Counted from the stretch's first letter, positions 52,998-62,989 are shown. The stretch: DNA of 64,000 nucleotides from Streptomyces mayonensis (GCF_018982965.1 NZ_JACBYP010000036.1:1-64000); one strand, 5' to 3'. The notes: a model not told the origin generated them from the sequence alone. Numbers and translations: made by a program.

Positions 52998-54677
52998 CTA
53001 CACCGACCCTTCCCCCTCCAGTTCCTCGGCCATGGCGGCCCGCAGTCGCAGGGTCGTGACGAGCCGTTGGAAGGCCTCCGCCCAGTAGCCCCCGGCTCCG
53101 GGTGACGCGTCCTCCGACTCGTCGGGTATCGCCAGCAAGGCGTCGAGGCGGCTCGCCTCCGCCGGGTCGAGGCAGCGCTCGGCCAGGCCCATGACGCCGC
53201 TGAAGCTCCATGGGTAGCTTCCGGCGTCCCGGGCGATCTCGAGCGCGTCCACCACCGCGCGCCCCAGTGGCACCGCCCATGGCACCCCGCACATGCCGAG
53301 CAGCTGGAACGCCTCGGACAGACCGTGCGTCGCGATGAACCCGGCCACCCACGCGGCCCGTTCCTCCCCTTCCAGCGTCCCGAGCAGTTTCGCCCGCTCG
53401 GCCAGGGACACCGCACCCGGACCGCCGGCCTCGGGCGCCGTGGGCGCCCCCAGCAGTGCCCTCGCCCACGCGCCGTCGCGCTGTCGTACTGCCGCCCGGC
53501 ACCACGCCGCGTGCAGCTCGCCTCGCCAGCCGTCCGACACCGGCAGGGCCACGATCTCCTCGGGGCTGCGGCCGCCGAGCCGCGCCGACCAGGTCCGCAG
53601 CGGAGCGGCGTCCACCAGCTGACCGAACCACCACGACCGTTCCCCCCGCCCCGCGGGGGGCTTGGGTACCACGCCGTCCCGCTCCATCCCCGCGTCGCAC
53701 TCGTGGGGCGCCTCGACGGCTATGGCTGGCGGGGCGAGGGCGCGGTCGAGTGACACGCATGTCGCGGCCCGTGCCGCCATGCGCGCGGCCAGCGTCGAAC
53801 CGGGCAGCGCCGACAGCAGCTCCGCCGCGGTCGCCCGTACGTTGCGGCTGCGGTCGGCCAGCGCCTCTTCCAGGAAGGGTTCGTCCGTGGCAGCCAACCC
53901 CGTGCGCAGCGAGTCGAGGAACATCAGCCGGTCCTCGGCCCGCTCCGTCGCCCAGGTCGCGGCCAGCAACTCCCGTGCACCGCCGGGGTCACGGGCGCGC
54001 AGCGACGCCAGCAACGCTACCCGTTCGGCGAACAGGCCCTCGTCCCAGAGCCGTCGCACCCGCTCCGCGGCGCCGGGGCCGGGCGGTACGGGCCCGGCGC
54101 CAGGCGTCGCCCGCAGCGCGAACCGCCAGTCCGGGTTCAACCGGGCCAGCCAGACGGCACGCGGCCCCGCGAACGCCAGTACCGCCGGCCGCAGGTCCGT
54201 ACGTCCCCGGGCGGCGTCCAGCAGCGCCGGAAGGGCCTCGGGCGGGGCCGCGAAACCGCGGGAGTTGGCCGTCGCCAGCCACTGGGGCAGCAACTCCATC
54301 AGATCCGGCGCGCTGCCCCGGCGCCCAACGGCCGCCGGGCCGGGCCGGTCGGCGAGCAGCACGGTCAGCCGGTGGGCGGCATCGGCCGGCAGCACGGGGC
54401 GGGGGTCCTCCGGAGCGGGGTCCGGGCGCCGCGCGGCACGGGCCGGCCGCAGGCCCGCACGCCGACGGACGGTCTCGGCTGCGGCCGAGTCCAGCAGCGC
54501 GCCCGGCGCGCCGGCACCCGGCTCGCTCCCGGGCGGCGTTCGCCGGTCCGTCCCGAGCAGGGCCGCAGTGACGAGTGCCTCCCAGCCGGTCGGCTCGGCT
54601 GCTCCGGTGCCGCCGGTCGGGAAGGCGTCCACCCTGGTCATGGCATCCACCTTGGTCGTTGCCTCCACCGTGGTCAT
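52998..54677 (-). CDS. DUF5691-family protein, cassette gene
   Basis: A 559-aa protein of unknown function, recognised as the DUF5691 type by GWEALVTAALLGTDRR near the start and its helical, HEAT-like body (AERVRRLWDEGLFAERVALLASLRARDP in part). Cytosolic; no membrane or signal segments. The N-terminus has imperfect repeats (VEATTK, VDAMTR, VDAFPT). ATG 54677 follows GAGGGGGG. It is downstream of the SWIM gene on the minus strand with 120 bp between, part of a divergent five-gene cassette with a MoxR ATPase and VWA protein. Confidence 0.78.
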   Translation of the reverse strand: MTTVEATTKVDAMTRVDAFPTGGTGAAEPTGWEALVTAALLGTDRRTPPGSEPGAGAPGALLDSAAAETVRRRAGLRPARAARRPDPAPEDPRPVLPADAAHRLTVLLADRPGPAAVGRRGSAPDLMELLPQWLATANSRGFAAPPEALPALLDAARGRTDLRPAVLAFAGPRAVWLARLNPDWRFALRATPGAGPVPPGPGAAERVRRLWDEGLFAERVALLASLRARDPGGARELLAATWATERAEDRLMFLDSLRTGLAATDEPFLEEALADRSRNVRATAAELLSALPGSTLAARMAARAATCVSLDRALAPPAIAVEAPHECDAGMERDGVVPKPPAGRGERSWWFGQLVDAAPLRTWSARLGGRSPEEIVALPVSDGWRGELHAAWCRAAVRQRDGAWARALLGAPTAPEAGGPGAVSLAERAKLLGTLEGEERAAWVAGFIATHGLSEAFQLLGMCGVPWAVPLGRAVVDALEIARDAGSYPWSFSGVMGLAERCLDPAEASRLDALLAIPDESEDASPGAGGYWAEAFQRLVTTLRLRAAMAEELEGEGSV

Positions 54678-54797
54678 ACGTCCCCCCTCATGATCGCCTG
54701 GTCTCGCCGGGCCCCGGTCCGGTTCCCGAGGTCCGCGGGTCCTTCCGGCCCTCTCGGGTGCCGGCTCTCCGCGCGCGGGCCCTTCCGGTGGCGCGTA

Positions 54798-56204
54798 TCA
54801 GCACAGTGGTACTGCCCGGCCCGGTCCCGTCGGCCAGGCCGTCAGCGGAGTGAAGCCGCGGTGGCCGCACTCGCCGAAGACCGTCACGGGCGCGCCGCCC
54901 GACAGGGCGACCAGACGCCACAGGCCAGGGCGGTTGCCCGCCGCCGGGGTGAGGGGCAGCGCCGTGTCGGAGTCGGCGTCCGCCAGTTGCCAAGCGTCGC
55001 CGTCCGGCACCGGGACCACTCGCTCCAGGGTCACCGGCACCGACTCCAGCCACGGGTCCTCACGGAGCGCCTCGCCGTACACGCCGGCGGCCCGGGACGC
55101 CGTCACTCCGCCCGGGCGTACGGGCGTGGGTGCGGGCGGTCCGAACCGGCGGCCCAGGGCCACTCGCCGACGACCCGTGTCCGGGTGGGCCGACACCTCC
55201 GCGTCGAGGGCCAGACCCACAGGCAGCGGAGGCTCCAGGGGCCGACCGCTCGCACCGTAGGAGAGGAGCAGCACAGTGCGGTCCTCCTCCACCCCGTACA
55301 GCCAGGTACGACGGGTCGTCAGCCGGGCGTCCGCCGTGTCGTAGCGCGCGACGACCAGCCAGCGGTCCCGCACCGGAGGACCGTCCGCCGAGGTCGGCAG
55401 TCCCACGCGGGAGCGGACCGTCGCGGCCAGACCGTCCGGCAGCCGCTCGCGGTGGAGCCAGCCACGGCCCAGCAGGTGGAGCAGAGCGCACTCCTCCAGC
55501 AGGCGGACCGGCCAGCCGGGGCCCGAGGCCGGTATGGTCCCCAACTCCCGTACCCGGGAGGCCAGTCCCGGCGCCTGGGCATCGACCATGCGGGCCGCCG
55601 TCTCCTCCCACAGCGCGTACCCGGGCTGCTCCGCGCCGGCCAGGCCGCCGCGCAGCAGGTCCGTCAGCCGTTGTTCCAGGTCCGTCACGCCCGCGGTGAT
55701 CCGACCAGCCCGCTCCTCCGCACGTCGCCAAGCGGCCTCCGTGGCGCCGGGGCCGACCGCGTGATGCGGACCGGCCGTCGGCTCCTGCCTCTCCCGCCTC
55801 TCCCGCCTCTCCTTCCTTCTCCGGGCCGAACCCTCCTGCACCTCGGCGAGCCATCGCCGGGCCCAGGCCGGTGCGTCCCCCTCCGGCACCGCGCCGTCGC
55901 CACCCGTCCAGAGCAACAACAGGCCCAGCGCGTGCTCGCACGGGAGCCCGCGGCCCTGGCAGTCGCACCGGTACACCGGCCCGGACCCGTCCCCGACCGT
56001 CACGACCGTCCGATACGGTTCGCTGCCGCTGCCGTCCCTGCACAGTCCCCATGCCGTCCACCCGTCGGAATCTTCCACCCCGGAACTTCCGACCCCGGAC
56101 CACGGACCGGCAGCACCGAGCCTGCCTGCCGCCTGGCGTGACGCGGCGTCAGGCGCCAGTGCCAGCACCTGGTCCACGGTCCAGCGCGCCCCCTGCTGAG
56201 TCAT
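54798..56204 (-). CDS. SWIM zinc-finger protein, cassette gene
   Basis: A 468-aa protein with a SWIM finger near residues 75-100: C-x-C-x(n)-C-x-H in YRCDCQGRGLPCEHALGL. SWIM domains bind DNA or protein and accompany helicases, MuDR transposases and MoxR/VWA systems. The rest (about 130-468) is unrecognised, with a charged RRRKERRERRER stretch. The TACCTT hexamer (56212-56217, minus strand) seven bases before the ATG implies a leaderless mRNA. Divergent from the MoxR gene, 131 bp between starts. Confidence 0.82.
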   Translation of the reverse strand: MTQQGARWTVDQVLALAPDAASRQAAGRLGAAGPWSGVGSSGVEDSDGWTAWGLCRDGSGSEPYRTVVTVGDGSGPVYRCDCQGRGLPCEHALGLLLLWTGGDGAVPEGDAPAWARRWLAEVQEGSARRRKERRERRERQEPTAGPHHAVGPGATEAAWRRAEERAGRITAGVTDLEQRLTDLLRGGLAGAEQPGYALWEETAARMVDAQAPGLASRVRELGTIPASGPGWPVRLLEECALLHLLGRGWLHRERLPDGLAATVRSRVGLPTSADGPPVRDRWLVVARYDTADARLTTRRTWLYGVEEDRTVLLLSYGASGRPLEPPLPVGLALDAEVSAHPDTGRRRVALGRRFGPPAPTPVRPGGVTASRAAGVYGEALREDPWLESVPVTLERVVPVPDGDAWQLADADSDTALPLTPAAGNRPGLWRLVALSGGAPVTVFGECGHRGFTPLTAWPTGPGRAVPLC

Positions 56205-56335
56205 GCCATCGAAGGTAGGTGCCACCACTGACAACGGGCTCTGTGTGGGTGTTTTTGCTGGTCAGGGCCATTGTCAGTGGCGTGGTGCACTGTGGATGGC
56301 AGATCGAACCGGCCGAGCTGGAGGGGGATTCAGCC

Positions 56336-57457
56336 ATGCCTGTGTCTGTAGAGCCGACGACCACACCATCGACGTCCGTCGAGGCGTTGCGGCCGCACGC
56401 CGAGGCCGCTTTCGGAGCCGAACTGGCGGCGCTGGCCGCGCGCGACGACCGTCCGCGTCCGGCCCGCTGGAAACTGTCGCCGTGGGCCGTCGCCACCTAC
56501 CTGCTCGGCGGCACCCTGTCCGACGGCACGGTGATCACTCCCAAGTATGTGGGCCCGCGGCGCATTGTCGAGGTCGCCGTCACGACCCTCGCCACCGACC
56601 GTGCCCTTCTCCTGCTCGGTGTGCCCGGCACCGCGAAGACCTGGGTGTCCGAGCACCTGGCCGCGGCCGTCAGCGGGGATTCCACCCTGCTGGTGCAGGG
56701 AACGGCCGGCACCCCCGAGGAAGCCATCCGCTACGGGTGGAACTACGCACAGCTCCTCGCCCACGGCCCCAGCCGCGACGCCCTCGTGCCCAGCCCGGTC
56801 ATGCGGGCCATGGCGGAGGGCATGACCGCCCGAGTGGAGGAGTTGACCCGTATCCCGGCCGACGTGCAGGACACCCTCATCACCGTTCTGTCGGAGAAGA
56901 TCCTGCCGATACCGGAGCTGGGCCAGGAGGTACAGGCGGTACGCGGCTTCAACCTGATCGCCACGGCCAACGACCGCGACCGGGGGGTCAACGAGCTCTC
57001 CAGTGCTCTGCGACGCCGCTTCAACACCGTGGTGCTGCCGCTGCCCGAGAGCGTCGAGGCGGAGGTCGGGATCGTCACGCGTCGCGTGGACCAGATCGGC
57101 CGTTCCCTCGACCTGCCGCCGGCGCCCGGGGGTGCCGACGAGATCCGCCGTGTCGTCACCGTCTTCCGGGAGCTGCGCGACGGGTTGACGAGTGACGGGC
57201 GTACGAAGGTGAAGTCGCCCAGCGGCACGCTGTCGACGGCCGAGGCCATTTCGGTCGTCACCGGCGGACTCGCACTGTCCGCCCACTTCGGCGACGGGGT
57301 GCTGCGCCCAGGCGACGTCGCCGCAGGCGTCCTCGGCGCCGTGGTCCGGGATCCGGCCGCCGACCGGGTCGTCTGGCAGGAGTACCTGGAGACGGTGGTC
57401 CGGGAGCGCGAGGGCTGGCAGGACTTCTACCGGGCCTGCCGCGAGGCCGACGCGTGA
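56336..57457 (+). CDS. MoxR-type AAA+ ATPase, cassette gene
   Basis: A 373-aa AAA+ protein. Walker A GVPGTAKTW (residues about 95-103, K101), sensor 1 in LIATANDRD and the arginine-finger region LRRRFN are clear. The Walker B site, normally DE, reads V167-E168-E169 in ARVEELTRIPADVQD, an Asp-to-Glu change. MoxR ATPases act with VWA partners as chaperones that insert cofactors or remodel complexes. ATG 56336 follows GGAGGGGGA. Followed by 12-nt repeats and the DUF5682 gene. Confidence 0.88.
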   Translation: MPVSVEPTTTPSTSVEALRPHAEAAFGAELAALAARDDRPRPARWKLSPWAVATYLLGGTLSDGTVITPKYVGPRRIVEVAVTTLATDRALLLLGVPGTAKTWVSEHLAAAVSGDSTLLVQGTAGTPEEAIRYGWNYAQLLAHGPSRDALVPSPVMRAMAEGMTARVEELTRIPADVQDTLITVLSEKILPIPELGQEVQAVRGFNLIATANDRDRGVNELSSALRRRFNTVVLPLPESVEAEVGIVTRRVDQIGRSLDLPPAPGGADEIRRVVTVFRELRDGLTSDGRTKVKSPSGTLSTAEAISVVTGGLALSAHFGDGVLRPGDVAAGVLGAVVRDPAADRVVWQEYLETVVREREGWQDFYRACREADA

Positions 57458-57540
57458 ACAGCACGACAAGCAGCACGAGAAGCAGGACGAAAAGTACGGC
57501 ACGCAGTACGACAAGCAGTACGACAAGCAGCCCGAGAACC
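57457..57540 (+). repeat. Seven tandem 12-nt repeats after the MoxR stop codon
   Basis: Units of 12 bases from 57457, such as agcagcacgaga, agcaggacgaaa and twice agtacgacaagc, starting at the last base of the MoxR stop codon. They continue into gacgag-rich sequence to about 57620. A GTG-started Ser/Thr/Arg-rich frame (57454-57717) covers them but I do not consider it coding. Confidence 0.75.
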
Positions 57541-57703
57541 CGCATGGGGAAGCGGACGAGGACGAGGACGAGGACCGGGACGGTAACGGGGATGGGGACG
57601 CGGATGCGGCACGAGACGGGAGCAGCGGTGATCGGTTCTGTGGGGGACGACGGGGACTCGACGTGGACCCGGCGGCGGTGGAGCCGTGAGCGAGGGGGAC
57701 GGC

Positions 57704-60370
57704 ATGTCGGGTGCTGACCCGGCCGGGGGCGGTGGCCCGGGCGGAGGAGGAGGCCCGCGGGCAGCCGTCGGGTTCGGAGCCGGACCGTTGCTGCTGGGGG
57801 TGCGGCATCACGGTCCGGGGTCGGCGCGGGCCGTGCGGGCGGCGCTGGAGGCGGCCCGGCCCCGGGTCGTACTGATCGAAGGGCCGCCGGAGGCCGACGT
57901 CCTGATTCCGCTGGCGGCCGACGCGGAGATGCGTCCGCCGGTGGCGCTGCTCGCCCACGCTGTGGACGAACCGGGGCGTTCGGCCTTCTGGCCGATGGCC
58001 GAGTTCTCCCCGGAGTGGGTGGCGGTCCGCTGGGCCCTTGAACACGACGTACCGGCCCGCTTCGTCGACCTCCCGGCCGCACACACGCTGGCGTGGAGGG
58101 CGGCGGACGCCCCGGGCAGGGCGGACGGCCGGGAGGGGGCGGATGCGCCGGGCGCCGGGGACGAGGGAGGCGAAAAGGCGGACCAGGAAGGCGGAAAGGC
58201 GAGGGAACGGGTGGCAGGAGAGGAGCGAAGGGGCACGGAGCCCGGGCCGGCTGGTCCGGGTGAGACCGGACCGGGGCAGCGGGACGTGCCCGAGGCCGTC
58301 CTGCCCGACGTCCGCGGCGATCCGCTCGCCGTCCTCGCCGCGGTCGCGGGCCACGACGACCCCGAGCGCTGGTGGGAGGACATCGTCGAACACCGGGGCG
58401 CCAGGGACGGGGACCGAGGCGGGGGCGGGGACGCACTCGCGCCGTTCACCGCGCTGGAGGAAGCCATGGCGGCACTGCGGGAGACCGGGGAGGAGGGCGA
58501 GCGAGGCGGCGCGCACGAGCGGGACCTGGTGCGAGAGGCGTACATGCGGCTCCAGGTGCGGGCGGCCCAGCGGGAGTTCGACCAGCGGGTGGCCGTGGTG
58601 TGCGGGGCGTGGCACGTGCCCGCTCTGCGGCGCAGGGTCCCCGTAACCGCCGACCGGGCGTTGCTGAAGGGGCTGCCCAGGGTCAAGGTGGACATGACCT
58701 GGGTGCCCTGGACCCACCGTCGGCTCTCCAGGACCGGCGGGTACGGCGCGGGCATCGAGTCGCCGGGCTGGTACGGGCACCTGTTCGGCGCCGTCGACCG
58801 GCCCGTCGAGCGCTGGCTGACCAAGGTGGCCGGACTGCTGCGGGCCGAGGGCCGGACCGTCTCTCCGGCGCACGTCATCGAGGCTGCGCGGCTCGCCGAT
58901 ACCCTTGCGGTGCTGCGCGGGCGCCCGCTGCCCGGACTGGGCGAGACGACGGACGCGGTACGGGCGGTGATGTGCGACGGCTCGGACGTTCCGCTGGCGC
59001 TGATCCACGACCGCCTGGTGGTGGGGGACGTGCTGGGGGCGGTCCCCACGGGGGCGCCCGCAGTGCCGCTGCAGCGGGACCTGGCCCGGATCCAGCGGCG
59101 GTTGCGGCTGAAACCGCAGGCGGCGGAGCGCGAGCTCGAACTCGATCTGCGCAAGGAGAGCGATGCCGGACGCAGCACACTGCTGCACCGGCTGCGACTG
59201 CTCGGCGTCGGCTGGGGGGAGCCGGCCGCCTCGCGGGGCAGCACGGGCACGTTCCGGGAGACGTGGCGGCTGCGCTGGGAGCCGGAGCTGTCGGTGCGGG
59301 TCGCCGAGGCCGGGGTGTGGGGCACGACCGTGCTCACCGCGGCGACCGCCAGGGCGAAGGCGGACGCGGTGGGCGCGCGGGGGCTCGCCGAGGTCACGGC
59401 CCTCGCCGAACGCTGCCTGCTGGCCGAACTTCCGGACGCGTTGCCACCGGTGATGCGGATACTGGCCGACCGGGCGGCGCTCGACACCGACGTCGGACAC
59501 CTGGCCCAGGCGCTGCCGGCCCTGGTCCGCTCCCTGCGGTACGGCGATGTGCGCGGCACCGACGTCCGGGCACTGTCCGAGGTCGCCGCGGGCCTCGCCG
59601 GGCGGATCTTCGTCGGGCTGCCCGCCGCGTGCGCCGGCCTGGGCGCCGACGCGGCCGAGGAGATGCGCGGTCATGTGGACGCCGTGCACGGAGCGGTCGG
59701 CCTGCTCGCCGACGTGAGCACCGGTACCGGTGTTGTCCACGGCTCCGCGCCCGGCCACGGCGACCTGCGGTCCCGGTGGCGGACCGTGCTGCGGACCCTC
59801 TCCGCGCGGGACACCGTGCCCGGCGTCGTCCGCGGGCGTGCCGTACGGCTGCTGCTCGACGACGGGGAGCTGGTCCCGGAGGCCGCCGCGCGGCTCATGG
59901 GCCTTGCCCTGTCCCGGGGGACACCACCGCAGGACGCGGCGGCGTGGATCCAGGGCTTCGTCGGAGGCGGCTCGGGCGGCATGCTCCTGCTCCACGACGA
60001 ACGGCTGCTCGCACTGGTCGACGCGTGGCTGACCGGTGTCCCGGCTGAGGCGTTCCGGGACGTACTGCCGCTGCTGCGGCGCACCTTCTCCGCCTACGAG
60101 TCCGGGGTACGCCGCGGCCTGGGCGAGCTGGTCCGGCGGGGACCGGAGGCGCGGGGGAGCGTGACGACGGCAGGGTCCGGCACGCCTGGGTTCGCACCCG
60201 GCCTGGACACCGGACGCGCCGACGCCGTACTGCCGGTGATCCGGCTGCTGCTGGCCGGGACGGACGGCGGAGGTCGCCGACGCTGTTGCCGTCGGGACGG
60301 GCGCGCGGCGCGGGCGTGGGGGACGTGCCGGGCCCGAAGCAGGGGAGGACGACCTCGTGGAGGTGGACGC
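57704..60370 (+). CDS. DUF5682 protein, TraB/ChaN-like, apparent frameshift at 3' end
   Basis: A protein of about 890 aa of the DUF5682 type. The N-terminus has GVRHHGPGS (H35, H36), VLIEGPPEAD (E59) and later VVCGAWHVPAL (H304): two G-x-x-H motifs and a glutamate, as in the TraB/TIKI/ChaN putative hydrolase superfamily. The middle (about 125-185) is a disordered charged insert. The frame has no stop of its own and runs through the VWA gene to 61537. One base further on, the reading ends EDDLVEVDA at 60374 with an ATGA overlap onto the VWA start, so an extra base near 60255-60275 is likely. ATG 57704 follows GAGGGGGAC; GTG 57686 is possible. Confidence 0.8.
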
Positions 60371-61537
60371 ATGACGGCCGGGCCGACGGAGAGCGGCGCC
60401 CCACAGGAACGGCTGCGGCGGTGGCGGCTGGTGCTCGGCGGCGAGGAGGCCGACGGTACCGGGCACAAGCTCACCGGGCAGGACGCGGCGATGGACGGAG
60501 CACTCGCCGCGTTGTACGGGAAGGGAACGCCGAGAGCGGGACGGGACCGTTCGGCGGGGCTCGGAGCCTCCGCGCCGGCCGTGGCGCGGTGGCTGGGGGA
60601 CATCCGCGGCTACTTCCCCTCCTCGGTCGTGCAGGTCATGCAGCGGGACGCGATCGACCGGCTCGGTCTGGCCACGCTGCTGCTGGAGCCGGAGATGCTC
60701 GAGGCGGTGGAGGCCGACGTGCACCTGGTCGGCACGCTGCTTTCCCTGAACAAGGCGATGCCGGACACGACGAAGGAGACGGCACGGGTCGTCGTACGCA
60801 AGGTCGTGGACGACCTCGAGCGGCGGCTCGCGACCCGTACCCGGGCTGCCCTCACCGGCGCGCTGGACCGCAGCGCACGGGTCCGCAGGCCCCGCCACCA
60901 GGACATCGACTGGAACCGTACGATCGCCGCCAACCTCAAGCACTACCTTCCCGAGCAGCGCACCCTCGTGCCGGAGCGGCTCGTCGGACACGGGCGGGCA
61001 TCCCGGTCCGTGCGCAAGGAAGTCGTCCTGTGCGTGGACCAGTCCGGCTCGATGGCGGCGTCCGTCGTGTACGCGTCGGTGTTCGGTGCGGTGCTGGCGT
61101 CGATGCGGTCGATCGACACCCGCCTCGTCGTCTTCGACACGGCGGTCGTCGACCTCACCGACCAGCTGGCCGACCCGGTCGACGTGCTCTTCGGTACCCG
61201 GCTCGGCGGCGGCACGGACATCAACCGCGCGCTGGCGTACTGCCAGTCGCGGATCACCCGGCCCACGGAAACCGTCGTCGTGCTGATCAGTGACCTGTAC
61301 GAGGGAGGCATACGGGACGGGATGCTCAAGCGAGTCGCGGCCATGCGGGCGGCGGGAGTGCGGTTCGTGACGCTGCTGGCCCTGTCCGACGAGGGGGCAC
61401 CCGCGTACGACCGGGAACACGCGGCGGCGCTCGGCGCCCTCGGCGCACCGGCCTTCGCCTGCACGCCCGACCTCTTCCCGGAGGTGATGGCGGCGGCGAT
61501 CGAGGGACGGCCGCTGCCGATACCCGATGCCGGGTGA
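60371..61537 (+). CDS. VWA-domain protein, cassette gene
   Basis: A 388-aa protein. The C-terminal half is a von Willebrand A domain with a MIDAS metal site DQSGS (D223, S225, S227), then GTRLGGGTDINRAL (Thr/Gly/Asp) and VVVLISDLYEGG. The N-terminal half is helical. VWA partners of MoxR ATPases bind metal-dependent targets. ATG 60371 follows GGAGGTGG. In this sequence the frame is continuous with the DUF5682 gene, which I read as a frameshift fusion rather than a real fusion. Confidence 0.87.
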   Translation: MTAGPTESGAPQERLRRWRLVLGGEEADGTGHKLTGQDAAMDGALAALYGKGTPRAGRDRSAGLGASAPAVARWLGDIRGYFPSSVVQVMQRDAIDRLGLATLLLEPEMLEAVEADVHLVGTLLSLNKAMPDTTKETARVVVRKVVDDLERRLATRTRAALTGALDRSARVRRPRHQDIDWNRTIAANLKHYLPEQRTLVPERLVGHGRASRSVRKEVVLCVDQSGSMAASVVYASVFGAVLASMRSIDTRLVVFDTAVVDLTDQLADPVDVLFGTRLGGGTDINRALAYCQSRITRPTETVVVLISDLYEGGIRDGMLKRVAAMRAAGVRFVTLLALSDEGAPAYDREHAAALGALGAPAFACTPDLFPEVMAAAIEGRPLPIPDAG

Positions 61538-61682
61538 CGACTTGTCGACAAAGGTGGCCCGATTCCTTCCGGAAAAACGGACATGGGCCCCTCGCGGGCG
61601 GCGACCGGGCTTGCGCTACCCGCCGAGTCCCGTGCAAGGATCGCGCGGCATCGATGCGTTGTTCGACACGCCGGGCGATGCG

Positions 61683-61850
61683 CGGATCAGGATGCGGATC
61701 GGTACGCGAATCGGCACGTGGGCTGATACGCGAATCGGTACGTGCACCGATACGTGAATCGGTACGTGGGCTGATACGTGGACCGATACGTGAATCGGTA
61801 CGTGGGCTGATACGTGGACCGATACGTGAATCGGTACGTGGATCGGCGGG
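61683..61850 (+). repeat. Fourteen tandem 12-nt repeats with ACG(T) core
   Basis: Fourteen consecutive 12-base units such as tgaatcggtacg, tgggctgatacg and tggaccgatacg; across unit borders each forms TACGTG. A higher-order 36-bp unit is repeated perfectly at 61756-61791 and 61792-61827. It lies 145 bp after the VWA gene and 135 bp before the secreted-protein start. Both strands stay open through it; no coding evidence. Confidence 0.85.
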
Positions 61851-61868
61851 CGTTCGGCAGTGAATCGA

Positions 61869-61900
61869 TGTATGCCTCGACACGTTGTATGCCTCGACAC
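61869..61900 (+). repeat. 15-bp direct repeat
   Basis: tgtatgcctcgacac occurs at 61869-61883 and again at 61886-61900, two bases apart, just after the 12-nt array and before the secreted protein gene. Confidence 0.75.
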
Positions 61901-61984
61901 CTGGACCGACGCACGGTTGGACGCACTGTTCCACGCGCTGTTCGGCTCGCGCCTCGGTCCGCCGCACGGGAGGAACCTCCCCAC

Positions 61985-62989
61985 GTGAGCTGGTCAGCAG
62001 TCCTGCCCGGTGCCGCCCTGCGCGTGATGCGCACGGCGGCCGGGCGGCGTGCGCTGCACGTGGCGCTGCTGGCCGGCGGGTTGTTCGTGCTCGGGATGCT
62101 CTGCGCGGAACAGGCCCACGCCGCCGACGGAGGGACGCCCCTCGGGGGTACGGTCGGCCGGGCCATGAGCGTTCGGGCCGTCGAAAGTGCTCCGGCCGCC
62201 GAAAGGGCTCCCGCCGTCGAAAGGGCTCCGGCCGTTCGCGGCGACGGCTCCGACGCGGTGCTGCCGGACCTCCGTCCGGTGACCGGAGATGCCGTGAGGT
62301 CGGTGCAGGAGCGGGTCGTGCGGCCGGTCGGCGACACGGTGGGGAAGGTGACCGCGGAGGTGGGGACGACGGCACGGGACGCGTTGTCGGCGCTTCCCTC
62401 CGCGCCCCCGGCCCACTCGCCCTCCTCCCCGGCCCCGGGCCTGGCCCCTCCCTCGTCGCTGCCCTTGCCCTCGCTGTCCCTGCCGCCACTCTCCGTGCTC
62501 CCGGACCTCTCGGGGGCCGGCGATTCCTCCCCACCGCCGGACCAGCAGGCAGTGGCCGGTCTCCCCGAGCGCCCGGCGCCGGACGGACCGGACCTCGCGC
62601 CTGCGGCCGACGACGGCGACAAGCCGGGCGACTCGTCCGGAGCCGCTGCTCCCGATGACCCGGCGGACGGCCCCTCGGTCGCCGGCCGGACCGTCTACGG
62701 CCCCGCGTCCGGCGCCGGCGCGACGGCGCTTCCGGACGCCCGTACCGGAACCGGCCGAGCGGGCCCCGCGGCCACCGACGGGGCGAAGGCCGACGGGGCG
62801 CAGGGCGACCCCGACGGTTCGCTCGGCACCGCCTCCGGCGCCGATCAGGGAGTGCCGCGCCACGGCGACGCGTACGCGGTCACTCCGTACCACCGGATCC
62901 CCCTGCGGCTCGTGGCCTCCGACCCGGTGCGGGTCGACGCGGTGGGCACCAGAGATCCGTACCGGGACATTCCGGTCTCTCCCGCCTAG
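61985..62989 (+). CDS. Secreted Pro/Ser/Asp-rich protein of unknown function
   Basis: A 334-aa protein. GTG 61985 follows GGGAGGAA. The N-terminus has an Arg-rich start, a hydrophobic core (VALLAGGLFVLGML) and a signal-peptidase-like site AHA-AD near residue 42. Three near-copies of ERAPAV follow. The body is low-complexity Pro/Ser/Asp/Ala; the last 40 residues (YAVTPYHRIPLRLVASDPV) look ordered. No recognised domain; probably exported and wall-associated. It could be linked with the cassette upstream, but the gap is 447 bp. Confidence 0.7.
   Translation: MSWSAVLPGAALRVMRTAAGRRALHVALLAGGLFVLGMLCAEQAHAADGGTPLGGTVGRAMSVRAVESAPAAERAPAVERAPAVRGDGSDAVLPDLRPVTGDAVRSVQERVVRPVGDTVGKVTAEVGTTARDALSALPSAPPAHSPSSPAPGLAPPSSLPLPSLSLPPLSVLPDLSGAGDSSPPPDQQAVAGLPERPAPDGPDLAPAADDGDKPGDSSGAAAPDDPADGPSVAGRTVYGPASGAGATALPDARTGTGRAGPAATDGAKADGAQGDPDGSLGTASGADQGVPRHGDAYAVTPYHRIPLRLVASDPVRVDAVGTRDPYRDIPVSPA

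Noticed and set aside
57454..57717. GTG-started Ser/Thr/Arg-rich frame overlapping the MoxR stop
   Set aside because: It is simply a translation of the 12-nt and gacgag repeats; no domain, no separate ribosome-binding site.
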